Shown here piece after piece: positions 1-8,731 of a DNA stretch of 64,000 nucleotides. Source of the stretch: Luteolibacter rhizosphaerae (GTDB lineage: Bacteria > Verrucomicrobiota > Verrucomicrobiia > Verrucomicrobiales > Akkermansiaceae). Position 1 is the stretch's first letter; every line of letters begins with the position of its first letter. The notes under the pieces were generated by a model. That model was given only the letters and a program-made list of their open reading frames with translations. It was not told where the DNA came from and searched no databases. The stretch is taken from contig NZ_JAPDDR010000001.1 in the NCBI RefSeq assembly GCF_025950095.1, positions 434,001 through 498,000 on the forward strand. Reading direction: 5' to 3'. Made by a program: the position numbers and the translations under genes.

Positions 1-1
1 G

Positions 2-1159
2 GAGAGCCTGCGCGAGAGCGGGGCCATGCCGGCGGAGGTTTTCCGGGTGGCGGAGTCCGAGGGGCCCTTGGCTCTCACGCTGAAGCGTCACGAGATCGCG
101 GACACTCTCAAACTGAGGGTGGAGCGGGGGACGCTCACGACCTTGGTTTCGGCGGAAGAGGCGGCGCTGACCGCGGTGGATCTGGCCGTGCGGGTGGTCG
201 AGAAGGGGACGCTGAAGCTGACCTTGCCGAAGGGTGCTTCGCTCTACAGCGTGCTGGTGAATGAAGACGGCGTGCCGCTGGTGCGGGATGGAGACCAGTG
301 GTTGTTCCATGTCTATCCGGCTCCGGAGGGCGATCGCCCGGCTTCGGTGCGCTTCGTCTACGCCATGGCCGGGGGAGCGACGACGCTGGACGGTCCGATG
401 CTGGATATCCCGTTGGAGAACTTGTCTTGGCGGGTGATCCTGCCGAAGGGCTGGCATCTGGCAGATCATTCGGGCGACTTCGACCTGCAGCAACAGAAGG
501 CGGCGGCGAAGGCGGAGGACTACAGCAGTTTCGTGGGACGGAAGCGGGCCGCGGGCAAGCAGGAGGCGGTGGCACTGCTCGACCAGGCGAATCAATGGCT
601 GCAGGCGGGAGAACAGGAGAAGGCGGGACAGGCCTTGAGCAAGGCGGCGCGGAACGGCTTGCTGGACGAAGCTTCGAACGAGGATGCACGGGTACAGCTC
701 CGCAATCTCAAGACCCAGCAAGCAACGCTGGCGCTGAACACGCGCAGACAGCGCATGTATCTGGAAAATGTCTCCGAAGTTCAGGTGGGGAACAAGCAAC
801 TGGAGCAGGCGGCGCAGGAGAACCCGCTGCTGCAAGGCCAGACAAAGTATGATCCGAAGCAGTTCGACCGTCTGTTAGAGGGCAACACGGTGGATGAGAA
901 CACCGCGATGAAGGCGATCGCGAACCGGATCGTGAACCAGCAACTGGCCGCGGATCCGGCACCGCCGGCGCTTGACGTGACCCTGCGCGAGGCCGGAACC
1001 GTGCTCGACTTCAAGCGCAGCGTGCAGGTGGACGGCGGCAAGGCGATGCAACTCAAGCTGGAAATCCAGAGGGACTACCGCGGCGGCTGGATCTATGCGG
1101 TCCTGCTCTCCGTGCTGGGTGCCGTGGTGGTGGGCAGGATTGCCCGACCTGGTGTGTAA
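2..1159 (+). CDS. hypothetical membrane-anchored protein (5' truncated)
   Basis: The reading frame is open from the first bases of the window with no stop, so the gene almost certainly begins upstream; the internal ATG at 26 is only the first one visible. The visible part has a beta-rich N-terminal region, a long charged helical stretch in the middle (rich in Gln, Lys and Ala, roughly residues 185-330 counted from the ATG) and one hydrophobic segment at the extreme C-terminus (WIYAVLLSVLGAVVVG) followed by a short basic tail. That arrangement suggests a large protein facing the periplasm or outside and held by a C-terminal membrane anchor. I do not recognise the family. It ends 10 bases before a convergent gene. 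Confidence 0.6.
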   Translation, partial: ESLRESGAMPAEVFRVAESEGPLALTLKRHEIADTLKLRVERGTLTTLVSAEEAALTAVDLAVRVVEKGTLKLTLPKGASLYSVLVNEDGVPLVRDGDQWLFHVYPAPEGDRPASVRFVYAMAGGATTLDGPMLDIPLENLSWRVILPKGWHLADHSGDFDLQQQKAAAKAEDYSSFVGRKRAAGKQEAVALLDQANQWLQAGEQEKAGQALSKAARNGLLDEASNEDARVQLRNLKTQQATLALNTRRQRMYLENVSEVQVGNKQLEQAAQENPLLQGQTKYDPKQFDRLLEGNTVDENTAMKAIANRIVNQQLAADPAPPALDVTLREAGTVLDFKRSVQVDGGKAMQLKLEIQRDYRGGWIYAVLLSVLGAVVVGRIARPGV

Positions 1160-1168
1160 GAAGAGGTC

Positions 1169-1903
1169 TTACTCGTTCTTCATCGTCTCCAGATCCTTGT
1201 TCAGGAGTTCGTCAGGCTTGAGATCGATGAGGCGCTTGGCCTTCGAGAGATCTTTCTCGATGGCCGAGCGGAGGCTGCCATCGGTGGATTTGGTGCCGAT
1301 CACCTTGCCTTCGGGATCGGTGAGGACGAGGACGTAGGACTCGTATTGATAGCCACCGATATTGCCGTAGCCCTTGTTGTCGCTGTCGTAGCTGGTCTTG
1401 AAGCCGAGGACGTCGGTCTCGAAGGTTTTGTTGGCAGGCACGGAGAACTCGAAATTGTGATTCGCCATCACCTTGAAGAAACCGTCGTTGCGGCGGTTCT
1501 GGCCGAAGTAGACCACGTAGCCCTTCGAGGCGGGATAGTTGATCCGGGTGCTGAGATTGCGGATCTTCACCTTTGAGGAGACGGTCTGGTTGACCATGTA
1601 GTAGCCCTGCTTGTCGCGCTTGTTGGAGATCACGACTTCGATGTCGATCTTCGGCAGGCGCGCGGGGAGTCCTTGGCCTTCCTCGCGGATCTTCTCTTGG
1701 GACGAGGCGTCGAACTTTCCGATCGGAAGCGTGTGTTCCTTGGCCTCCTTGCCCGCGGCGATGAAGGTGACACTATCTCCTTCAACAGCGACGAGTTCGA
1801 TCTTCAGCGGCTTGCCCTCGGTATTGCGGACTTCGAGGGTCGGGCCGGCGATGGCCGGAAGCACGGAGAGCGTGGCAAGCGCGAGGAGGAGATTCGCTTT
1901 CAT
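1169..1903 (-). CDS. secreted hypothetical protein
   Basis: A 244-residue protein with a clear signal peptide (MKANLLLALATLSVLPAIAG). The first domain after it (GPTLEVRNTEGKPLKIELVAVEGDSVTF) resembles the short SLA1-homology-like beta module often seen at the N-terminus of PVC secreted proteins. A second beta-rich region follows (about residues 90-200), where aromatic and Asn residues alternate. The last 40 residues are helical and charged. No catalytic motif is visible. It is convergent with the preceding membrane protein and lies 58 bases beyond the argH stop on the same strand, with argH transcribed towards it. The function is unknown; an extracytoplasmic binding or structural role is the most that can be inferred. 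Confidence 0.6.
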   Translation of the reverse strand: MKANLLLALATLSVLPAIAGPTLEVRNTEGKPLKIELVAVEGDSVTFIAAGKEAKEHTLPIGKFDASSQEKIREEGQGLPARLPKIDIEVVISNKRDKQGYYMVNQTVSSKVKIRNLSTRINYPASKGYVVYFGQNRRNDGFFKVMANHNFEFSVPANKTFETDVLGFKTSYDSDNKGYGNIGGYQYESYVLVLTDPEGKVIGTKSTDGSLRSAIEKDLSKAKRLIDLKPDELLNKDLETMKNE

Positions 1904-1961
1904 CGCCGCCGCTTATATCTCGCGGTGATAGGGCGAAGAAGTGAAAAAGGCGTGAAGGATT

Positions 1962-3305
1962 CTACTTCCAGCGCGCGATCTCCGCTTTCACGTTTTCCAC
2001 GGAAGGTGAGCCGGGATTGGTGCGGGCGGCGAGGGCACGCTGAAGGTTGAAGACGGATTTCGCGTCTTCGGTGTAGACGGGATCGATCTGCGCGAGGTCG
2101 AGTTGATCCAAGGGCACACCGGTCTTCACGGCCTCTGCCACGGCCTTGCCGACGAGTTCGTGGGCGTGGCGGAAGGGCACGCCTTGCTTGACCAGCCAGT
2201 CGGCGAGATCGGTGGCGAGCAGCATCGGGTCGCTGGCGGCGGTCAGGCAGCGCTCTTCGCGGATCTCCATCGCGGCGATCATCTCGGTGTTCACCGCGAG
2301 GATCAGCTTGAGCGTGTCGATCGAGTCGAAGAGAGGCGGCTTGTCTTCCTGCAGGTCGCGATTGTAGGTGAGGGGGAGTCCCTTCACGGCGACGAGAAGG
2401 TTCATCAAATTGCCGACGAGGCGACCGGTCTTGCCGCGGGTAAGCTCGCAGACATCCGGGTTCTTCTTCTGCGGCATCAGCGAGGAGCCGGTGGTGTGGG
2501 CATCCGAAAATGCGACGAAACCGAACTCGGCGGTACACCAGAGGATCAGGTCTTCGCTCAGGCGGGAAAGGTGGACGCCGCAGAGACCCGTGGCGAAGAG
2601 CGTCTCGGCGATGTAGTCGCGATCCGCGATGGCGTCCATCGAGTTCGTGGTCACGCCATCGAAGCCGAGCTCGGCCGCGATGGCGCGGCGATCGAGATTG
2701 ATGGTCGATCCGGCGAGAGCACCGGAGCCCAGCGGGGAGACATTCAGGCGCTTGCGGGCATCGGCAAGGCGGCCTTTGTCGCGGTCCAGCATCTCGACAT
2801 AGGCCAGCAGATGGTGACCGACCGTGACCGGTTGTCCGCGCTGGAGGTGGGTGTAGCCGGGAAGAACCGTGGCGGCATACTTCTCCGCGCGGTCGAGCAG
2901 GGCGGCTTGCAGGCCCGAGAGATCGGCAATGAGGCCCTCGATCTCGGTGCGGCAGTAGAGACGCGTGTCGGTGGCGACCTGGTCATTCCGCGAACGGGCG
3001 GTGTGGAGCTTGGCCCCGGCCGCACCGATGCGCTTGGTCAGCTCCGCTTCCACATTCATGTGGATGTCCTCTAGCGAGGCCTTGAACTCGAAACGTCCGG
3101 CTTCGATGTCCTCCTTAATGACAAGCAGGCCAGTTTCGATTTGGGAGAATTCTTCTTCCGTCAGCAGACCCGCGTTCTTCTGGGCCCGGGCATGCGCGAT
3201 CGATCCCGCAATATCGTGCGGATAGAGACGCCAGTCATAGCTGATCGATTCACCGAACTGCTGGACGAGCGAGGAGGTATCCTGAGCGAAGCGGCCTTTC
3301 CACAT
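1962..3305 (-). CDS. argH: argininosuccinate lyase
   Basis: Catalyses the last step of arginine synthesis, splitting argininosuccinate into arginine and fumarate in the cytoplasm. The fumarase/aspartase signature GSSLMPQKKNPD is intact at about residues 273-284; it holds the catalytic Ser. The catalytic His lies in YTHLQRGQP (about 153), and the HTARSRNDQ block and the substrate loop TTNSMDAIADRD are also present. The ATG at 3305 gives the usual family start MWKGRF; the frame can be extended to a GTG at 3326, but this adds only Ala/Ser-rich residues. Length 447 is normal for the family. A fur-type gene lies upstream on the same strand with about 57 bases between them. No other arginine gene is nearby. 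Confidence 0.96.
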   Translation of the reverse strand: MWKGRFAQDTSSLVQQFGESISYDWRLYPHDIAGSIAHARAQKNAGLLTEEEFSQIETGLLVIKEDIEAGRFEFKASLEDIHMNVEAELTKRIGAAGAKLHTARSRNDQVATDTRLYCRTEIEGLIADLSGLQAALLDRAEKYAATVLPGYTHLQRGQPVTVGHHLLAYVEMLDRDKGRLADARKRLNVSPLGSGALAGSTINLDRRAIAAELGFDGVTTNSMDAIADRDYIAETLFATGLCGVHLSRLSEDLILWCTAEFGFVAFSDAHTTGSSLMPQKKNPDVCELTRGKTGRLVGNLMNLLVAVKGLPLTYNRDLQEDKPPLFDSIDTLKLILAVNTEMIAAMEIREERCLTAASDPMLLATDLADWLVKQGVPFRHAHELVGKAVAEAVKTGVPLDQLDLAQIDPVYTEDAKSVFNLQRALAARTNPGSPSVENVKAEIARWK

Positions 3306-3362
3306 GGCGGCGGAAGTAGCGGCCACGCCGGGGCGGCAAGCAAGGGAAAAGGAGGGGAGCGA

Positions 3363-3866
3363 TCAGCCGCGCTTTCTTGCCGGTAGGCGTTTCCCCGTCA
3401 CCCGGGCCTTGATCAGATTCGGGCAGACCCCCTTGGTGCGGAGTTGCTCGCAACAGGCTTCGATTTTGATCGATTGCTTCACCGGGCGGAAGCCCATGCG
3501 ACGGGTCAGGCAATCGTTGAGAAGCTCCAGATGTGAATCGGCGAATTCGACCACCTTGCCGCAATCGATGCAGACGAGGTGATTGTGGCTCGGCTTGTCG
3601 ACGAAGTTCGGGTCGTAGGTCTTCAGGTCCCCGCCCAAGTCGATTTCGTGGAGCAGCCCGGCCTCCACCAGGAGAGCGATGGTGCGATAGACGGTTGCCC
3701 GGGAGACCCCGGCATTGGCCTTGCGGGAACGGTCGAAGAGCTCTTCCGAGGTGAAATGTTCGTCGCTGGCGAAGGCGGTGCGTACGATCGCATCGCGCTG
3801 CGGGGTGCGCCGCAGCCCTTTCTTGCGAATGAAGGAGTCGAGTCGGTCGAGGATGGCCTGTTCCAC
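3363..3866 (-). CDS. Fur-family transcriptional regulator
   Basis: A 167-residue ferric-uptake-regulator family protein. The winged helix (TSEELFDRSRKANAGVSRAT, about residues 39-58, followed by VYRTIALLVEAGLL) is typical. The dimerisation half has the metal-site region HNHLVCIDCGKVVEF and a second Cys pair in CCEQLRTKGVCP, which would form a structural zinc site with CIDC. Such proteins repress iron, zinc or peroxide genes when metal is bound; the sequence alone does not tell which. The start is a GTG at 3866, followed by the family-like MEQAILDRLDSFIRKKGLRRTPQR. It is transcribed toward argH. The C-terminal tail is short and basic. Confidence 0.92.
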   Translation of the reverse strand: MEQAILDRLDSFIRKKGLRRTPQRDAIVRTAFASDEHFTSEELFDRSRKANAGVSRATVYRTIALLVEAGLLHEIDLGGDLKTYDPNFVDKPSHNHLVCIDCGKVVEFADSHLELLNDCLTRRMGFRPVKQSIKIEACCEQLRTKGVCPNLIKARVTGKRLPARKRG

Positions 3867-3969
3867 GGGGGAGAAGTTAAGGGTTCTTTAATGCGGCGGG
3901 AAAGAAGGAAGCGCGGATGCACCAATTTGCGGGTTGGCAAGGGCGGGGGGCTTGCTTGAATGCGGGGCA

Positions 3970-4440
3970 ATGAAGCTCTGGAAACCCCTCGCGGTCGCGC
4001 TACCAGCCCTCGTCCTCATGTCCTGCGGCACTCCGCAGGTCTTGGAAGTCCGGCCGCTGCACATCCGCGAGATCGGCGCTACGGACGAAGGGGATGACCC
4101 GATGATCCGGGGTGAATACCAGCGCCGCATGCATGGTGCCATCGGCGTTCAAGAGCAGGGGGAACGGCTCGGACAATACTACACCGTCCTTTGGAACGAC
4201 GATTCCACCACCGGTGCTGGCCAGATTGTCTTCGAATACCAGCAGGGGATCAGCGGTAGCCGGGTGAAGAAGATGGTCTCCTCGATCGAGGCCGGGAAGA
4301 CCTCCGGCAAGGCGGATTTCGCCATCATCGGGAAGGAATACCGGGTCGAGGGCCATCCGGCGCGGGTCTTGGCCTGGCGCTGCAAATTGATCCGCGACGG
4401 CCGGGAAGTGGCCTCCCGTCAGTCCTATTTGTGGCAATAA
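3970..4440 (+). CDS. small lipoprotein
   Basis: A 156-residue protein starting MKLWKPLAVALPALVLMSCG. The LVLMSC lipobox marks it as a lipoprotein, cut before Cys and lipidated. The frame extends upstream to a TTG at 3934, but this would place 12 extra residues before the signal peptide, so the ATG at 3970 is preferred. The mature part is soluble and mixed alpha/beta, with no catalytic motif and no family I recognise. A small lipoprotein of this kind could be an envelope assembly factor, but nothing here proves it. It is divergent from the Fur gene and followed by about 87 bases before the STAS gene. Confidence 0.7.
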   Translation: MKLWKPLAVALPALVLMSCGTPQVLEVRPLHIREIGATDEGDDPMIRGEYQRRMHGAIGVQEQGERLGQYYTVLWNDDSTTGAGQIVFEYQQGISGSRVKKMVSSIEAGKTSGKADFAIIGKEYRVEGHPARVLAWRCKLIRDGREVASRQSYLWQ

Positions 4441-4464
4441 GCTCGTTTTACCTACGATGCGCGG

Positions 4465-4493
4465 TTGACCGGAAGCCTAGGCGGAATTTAAGG
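4465..4493 (+). promoter_or_regulatory. weak candidate promoter for the STAS gene
   Basis: TTGACC at 4465-4470 is separated by 17 bases from TTAAGG at 4488-4493, placing a possible start of transcription about 30 bases before the GTG at 4528. The -35 is good, the -10 poor. This is a read of the sequence only. Confidence 0.25.
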
Positions 4494-4527
4494 TAACGCA
4501 GTCTCAAGTAGGTTCGGTCCCTCTCAC

Positions 4528-5064
4528 GTGAGCTTGGAAAACGCTATATTGGTAGGAGTTTTTGACGGGTTCACCTGGATCCGATGCGAAGGAAAAGGTT
4601 CCTTCGTGACCAGCCCGGTGATGAAGGAATGCGCGGAGGCGCGCATTGCCCAAGGCGAACGATGTCTGGTGATCGACCTCGAAGCCTGCACCGGGATGGA
4701 TTCGACCTTCATGGGGCAGCTCGCCAGTTTTTCAGCCCGCCTGTCGAAGCTCGGTGCGTCCGGCGGGGTGCAGATCGCCGGGGCCGGGGAGAGAAATCGT
4801 AACTCATTGGAAGACCTGGGCTTGGATTGCTTGCTTGAAATCGATCCGCCCGCCGCGGTCTGGAGAGGGCACGCGAGCGAAGTGCGGGCGAATCTGGAAC
4901 CCTATCAGCTCGGCCACCCGCCCGGAACGCTTGATCGGGCGAAGCACGTGCTGGAATCCCACAAGGTGCTGTCCGCCGCGAATGCGGAAAACGCGAAGAA
5001 GTTCGCGGGAGTTGTCGGAATCCTCGAAAAAGAGGTCGCAGAAGGCGAAAGAAAGTCCGATTAG
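4528..5064 (+). CDS. STAS-domain anti-sigma factor antagonist-like protein
   Basis: A 178-residue protein whose first ~110 residues form a STAS fold of the SpoIIAA/RsbV type: CLVIDLEACTGMDSTFMGQLASF holds the Asp-Ser-Thr at the site where these proteins are phosphorylated by an anti-sigma kinase. The C-terminal 60 residues are an added helical region (DRAKHVLESHKVLSAANAENAKKF and on). The start is GTG at 4528. The next gene, 17 bases downstream on the same strand, is a SpoIIE-type phosphatase, the expected enzyme for dephosphorylating a STAS partner. No RsbW-like kinase or sigma factor is in the window, so the rest of the switch must be elsewhere if it exists. Confidence 0.85.
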   Translation: MSLENAILVGVFDGFTWIRCEGKGSFVTSPVMKECAEARIAQGERCLVIDLEACTGMDSTFMGQLASFSARLSKLGASGGVQIAGAGERNRNSLEDLGLDCLLEIDPPAAVWRGHASEVRANLEPYQLGHPPGTLDRAKHVLESHKVLSAANAENAKKFAGVVGILEKEVAEGERKSD

Positions 5065-5081
5065 AGGGGCCGCGCCTTGCG

Positions 5082-6512
5082 ATGCCGCACCTCATCACCT
5101 ATGTCCTGCTGGCCATTGTCCTGATCGGACTGATTGTAGCCGCGCGCAAATTCAAGGTGCAGTTGCGCAGCAAGGCCGAGGAACTGCGGGCCTTTGAAGG
5201 CGAGGAGGAGCGGATGTTCGCTTTCCTCCATGACCTCGGGTCGGCCATCGGCAGCGATACCACGATGACCGGGCTTTATCGGCTGATCGTGGACGGGGTG
5301 ACCAAGGTGGTGGCGGCGAAGGGTGGGCAGCTTTATCTTTTGGATGAGGCGCGGCAGCATCTGAAGCCTCGCTATCTCTCCGCGGAGTGTCCGGCTTTGG
5401 TGACCATTCCGGCGGAGGTGCGGCAGAAAGCGGAGAAAGACACCCGCGCGCTGGATAGTCATCTTCGCCTGGCCCAGGTTCCTGCCGACGAGGGGATCTT
5501 CGGCACGGCCTTGTCCGCCGCTGAGGCGCTGAATATTCCCAACCTGAGAGCCCACGAGTCGGTTCGCGAGGTCCGCTACACCGCGAACGTCTCGGTGATG
5601 CTGGCGCCGCTGCGCCATGGTGGTAAGGATCTTGGTGTTTTGGCCGTGACCCGGAACTGGGATGACCCGGCTTTCACCGCGAATGACTTCGCCGTTTTCC
5701 GGACCGTGGCCGAGCAATCGGCTTTCGCGATCGGCAATGCCTTGGTCCATCGCGAGGCCAGCGAGAAGCGGCAGATGGAGGGCGAGCTTCGGAATGCCCG
5801 TGAAGTGCAGCGGGTGCTGCTGCCGCCGGGCGATCCGGTGGTCCCCGGCTACCGGGTGAGCGGCACGAACGTGCCGGCGCGGATCATCAGCGGCGACTAC
5901 TACGATCATCTCGACCTCGGTGAGGGGCGTCACGGCGTGGTGATTGCCGATGTTTCCGGGAAGGGCGTGGCCGCGGGACTGATCATGGCGATGTGCCGCA
6001 GCGTGTTGCGTTCGCTAGCCGGAGCCCATGCCGATCCGGCTGAGGCCCTCGGGCGGGTGAACCGGCAGATCTTCCCGGATATCAAGGAGGACATGTTCAT
6101 CAGCCTCTACTACGCGGTGATCGAGGGTGAGAACGGTGAGATAACCTTGGCACGGGCGGGTCATGATCCGGCGCTGCTCTACCGCTCGGACGAGAAAACC
6201 GTGATGTTGCTCAAGCCGCCGGGACTGGCCTTGGGGATCGATGGCGGGAATGTTTTCGAACGGGTGACCAAGGCGCACAAGATTCACATGAACCCGGGGG
6301 ATTGCTTGCTCTTCCATACCGACGGGGTGAAGGAAGCAACCAACGCCGCGGGCGAGGAATTCGGCATGGACCGACTGCGCGACGCCTTCCGGGAGAGCGC
6401 CTCGCTTGGGGCGGAGGCATCAATTCGCAGCATCGAACGCGAGCTGGCCAAGTTCGTGGGCGAGGCAAAACAGGCGGACGACATTACCTTGGTGGCGATG
6501 GAGAAGCGTTGA
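5082..6512 (+). CDS. GAF-domain SpoIIE/RsbU-type PP2C phosphatase
   Basis: A 476-residue protein with an N-terminal membrane segment (about residues 3-20, LITYVLLAIVLIGLIVAA), a short coiled stretch, a GAF sensor domain (about 45-215) and a C-terminal PP2C phosphatase of the SpoIIE class (about 240-475). Metal-binding and catalytic motifs are visible: ISGDYYDHL, VIADVSGKGVAAGLIMA, RAGHDPALLY, HTDGVKEATNAAGEEFG and QADDITLVAM. Family knowledge says such enzymes dephosphorylate a STAS antagonist in response to a signal sensed by GAF. It follows the STAS gene by 17 bases and precedes a small SRPBCC gene by 6 bases, so the three are probably co-transcribed. Confidence 0.92.
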   Translation: MPHLITYVLLAIVLIGLIVAARKFKVQLRSKAEELRAFEGEEERMFAFLHDLGSAIGSDTTMTGLYRLIVDGVTKVVAAKGGQLYLLDEARQHLKPRYLSAECPALVTIPAEVRQKAEKDTRALDSHLRLAQVPADEGIFGTALSAAEALNIPNLRAHESVREVRYTANVSVMLAPLRHGGKDLGVLAVTRNWDDPAFTANDFAVFRTVAEQSAFAIGNALVHREASEKRQMEGELRNAREVQRVLLPPGDPVVPGYRVSGTNVPARIISGDYYDHLDLGEGRHGVVIADVSGKGVAAGLIMAMCRSVLRSLAGAHADPAEALGRVNRQIFPDIKEDMFISLYYAVIEGENGEITLARAGHDPALLYRSDEKTVMLLKPPGLALGIDGGNVFERVTKAHKIHMNPGDCLLFHTDGVKEATNAAGEEFGMDRLRDAFRESASLGAEASIRSIERELAKFVGEAKQADDITLVAMEKR

Positions 6513-6518
6513 GAGAGG

Positions 6519-7007
6519 ATGGCGGTTATCGTGCTCTATACCCGGATCGCCGCGCCGCGGGAGCGGGTCTTCGATCTCTCGAGGAGTCTGGATCTTCATC
6601 AAGCTACGGTCGCACACACGGGCGAACGGATCGTGGCGGGAGTGAGGAGCGGCCTGCTAGAGCTCGGCCAAGAGGTAACCTGGAGTGCCTGGCATCTGGG
6701 CTGGCGCCGCCGCTTGCGGGTGACGATGAGCCGGTTGGAGTATCCGTCGTTTTTCGAAGACCGGATGGTGAAGGGGGCCTTCCGGATGATGCGGCACGAG
6801 CACCACTTCGAAGAGGATGGGGAGAACACGATGATGATGGATCGCTTCGAATTCGAGGCACCCTTCGGCCCCTTGGGTCGTCTCTTCGAGCGGCGGTTTC
6901 TCGAAGCCTACATGCGCCGCCTGCTGGTCCGGCGGAACGAGGGGATCAAGCGGATCGCGGAATCCGAAGAGTGGCGGAGGTATCTGGAGATCCCAAGGCG
7001 GGGTTGA
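6519..7007 (+). CDS. SRPBCC-superfamily protein
   Basis: A 162-residue protein that fits the START/Bet v1-like helix-grip fold: it opens with the typical strand and helix (YTRIAAPRERVFDLSRSLDLHQA), has a GLLELGQEVTWSAWHLGWRRRLRV central sheet, and a long C-terminal helix (RRFLEAYMRRLLVRRNEGIKRI). It is close to the cell-division-inhibitor-like SRPBCC group, which binds hydrophobic ligands. No enzyme motif is present. The 6-base spacing after the phosphatase suggests co-transcription. The real ligand is unknown. Confidence 0.75.
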   Translation: MAVIVLYTRIAAPRERVFDLSRSLDLHQATVAHTGERIVAGVRSGLLELGQEVTWSAWHLGWRRRLRVTMSRLEYPSFFEDRMVKGAFRMMRHEHHFEEDGENTMMMDRFEFEAPFGPLGRLFERRFLEAYMRRLLVRRNEGIKRIAESEEWRRYLEIPRRG

Positions 7008-7040
7008 CTCCCACCCTTCCCGGTGGCAGGAACGCCGCGC

Positions 7041-7580
7041 ATGACTCCCGAGGACGATAAAGAGATCGCGGACGCCGTGAATCCGACTTCCCCCGATGCC
7101 CCGGTGACCGACGCTGGCGACGGTGATCCGTATGCCGAGTTGGAAGCGGACGTGATGAAGTGGCGCGAGCTCGCGGTCAGGACGGCGGCGGATCTGGATA
7201 ATTTCCGGAAGCGTTCGGCGCGGGAGCGGGAGGATGCGATCCGGTACGCCAACCAAGGCCTGCTGGAGGACCTGCTGCCGGTGATCGACAATTTCGAGAT
7301 GGGGATGCTGGCGGCCTCCCAGGACAAGTCTTCCATGATCTACATAGGTATGGATATGGTCCGGCGGCAGCTGAACGATTTCCTGTCCAACAACGGGGTC
7401 ACCGAGATTCCGGCGGAGGGCAAGCCCTTCGACCCGAACATCCATGAGGCGGTCTCGCAGGAAGAGGCTGCCGGGGTAGAGGGTGGCACGGTCCTGCGGG
7501 TGCACCGCCGCGGCTTCATGCTGCGCGACCGCCTGCTGCGCCCGGCTACGGTGGTGGTGGCGAAGGCCAATGAGAACTAA
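7041..7580 (+). CDS. grpE: nucleotide exchange factor GrpE
   Basis: A 179-residue GrpE, the factor that releases ADP from DnaK during protein folding. The acidic N-terminus, the long helix ([27 protein letters not shown]), the [10 protein letters not shown] helix bundle and the C-terminal beta wing ([37 protein letters not shown]) all match the family. The frame extends to a GTG at 7023, but the ATG at 7041 gives the more usual acidic start MTPEDDKE. dnaJ follows after 8 bases on the same strand; dnaK is not in the window. Confidence 0.95.
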   Translation: MTPEDDKEIADAVNPTSPDAPVTDAGDGDPYAELEADVMKWRELAVRTAADLDNFRKRSAREREDAIRYANQGLLEDLLPVIDNFEMGMLAASQDKSSMIYIGMDMVRRQLNDFLSNNGVTEIPAEGKPFDPNIHEAVSQEEAAGVEGGTVLRVHRRGFMLRDRLLRPATVVVAKANEN

Positions 7581-7588
7581 GACCGATC

Positions 7589-8719
7589 ATGGCCTCCAAG
7601 CGAGATTACTACGAGATCCTCGGGGTGGCGCGTGACGCCAGCGCGGAGGAGATCAAGAAGTCCTACCGCAAGCTGGCGGTGAAGTTCCACCCGGACAAGA
7701 ACCCGGGGGACCACGAGGCTGAGGACAAGTTCAAGGAACTCGGCGAGGCCTACGAGGCCTTGAGCGACCCGGACAAGCGGGCCGCCTATGACCGCTACGG
7801 CCACCAGGCATTCGCCGGCGGCGGCGGTGGTGGCGGCGGTTTCCACGACCCGATGGATCTGTTCTCGCAGGTCTTCGGCAGCGCCTTCGGTGGCGGATTC
7901 GAGGAATTCTTCGGCGGCGGTCGTCGCCAGCGTTCCGGCAAACAGCGCGGGAGCGACCTGCGCTATGACCTGGAGATCTCGCTGGAAGAAGCGGCGCGCG
8001 GTTCCGAGAAGGAACTGGAGATCGAGCATTTCGGTGCCTGCGCGACTTGTAACTCCAGCGGCTCGAAGAGCGGCGGCGGTACCAAGCCCTGCTCAAGCTG
8101 CGGCGGTCGTGGCGTGGTGGCCCGTCAGGCCGGGATTTTCATCCAGCAAACGACCTGTCCGGAATGCCGCGGTGCGGGTGAAACCGTGACCGATCCCTGC
8201 GGCGCTTGCGGCGGGGATGGCCGGAAGCACAAGACCAGCCGGATCAAGATCCGCATCCCGGCCGGGGTGGAGGATGGCACGCGCCTGCGCTCGACCGGCA
8301 ACGGCGACGCCGGGGTCCGCGGCGGAGCGGCGGGCGATCTCTACGTGTTCCTGCACGTGAAGGAGCACGATGTCTTCGAGCGCGAGGGCAACGACCTCTT
8401 CTGCGAAGTGCCGATGCCCTTCAGCACCGCCACTCTCGGCGGCGAACTGGAAGTGCCGACGCTGGATGGCAAGGCCTCGATCAAGATCCCGGCCGGTACG
8501 CAGGGCGGGACGCTGTTCCGCCTGCGCGAGCGCGGGGTGCCCTCGCTCTCCAGCCACAAGAAAGGCGATCTGCACGTGCGCGTGCAGGTGGAGGTGCCGA
8601 CCAAGCTCAACGGTGAACAGCAGGACAAGCTGCGCTCCTTCGCCGAATCGATCGGCGACCACAACTCACCGATGCAGGAATCCTTCTTCCAGAAGGCCCG
8701 GCGTTTCTTCGACCTCTAA
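7589..8719 (+). CDS. dnaJ: chaperone protein DnaJ
   Basis: A 376-residue type I DnaJ that delivers substrates to DnaK and stimulates its ATPase. The J domain (residues 1-70) holds HPD at 34-36. A Gly-rich linker (about 74-115) follows, then a zinc-binding domain with four Cys pairs: [24 protein letters not shown] and CGACGGDG. The first departs slightly from CxxCxGxG, having Ser where the first Gly is usual. The C-terminal client-binding domains are complete. The gene starts 8 bases after grpE, and rsmE starts 12 bases after its stop, so grpE-dnaJ-rsmE look like one transcript. Confidence 0.97.
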   Translation: MASKRDYYEILGVARDASAEEIKKSYRKLAVKFHPDKNPGDHEAEDKFKELGEAYEALSDPDKRAAYDRYGHQAFAGGGGGGGGFHDPMDLFSQVFGSAFGGGFEEFFGGGRRQRSGKQRGSDLRYDLEISLEEAARGSEKELEIEHFGACATCNSSGSKSGGGTKPCSSCGGRGVVARQAGIFIQQTTCPECRGAGETVTDPCGACGGDGRKHKTSRIKIRIPAGVEDGTRLRSTGNGDAGVRGGAAGDLYVFLHVKEHDVFEREGNDLFCEVPMPFSTATLGGELEVPTLDGKASIKIPAGTQGGTLFRLRERGVPSLSSHKKGDLHVRVQVEVPTKLNGEQQDKLRSFAESIGDHNSPMQESFFQKARRFFDL

Positions 8720-8731
8720 TCCTCCCGGAGA

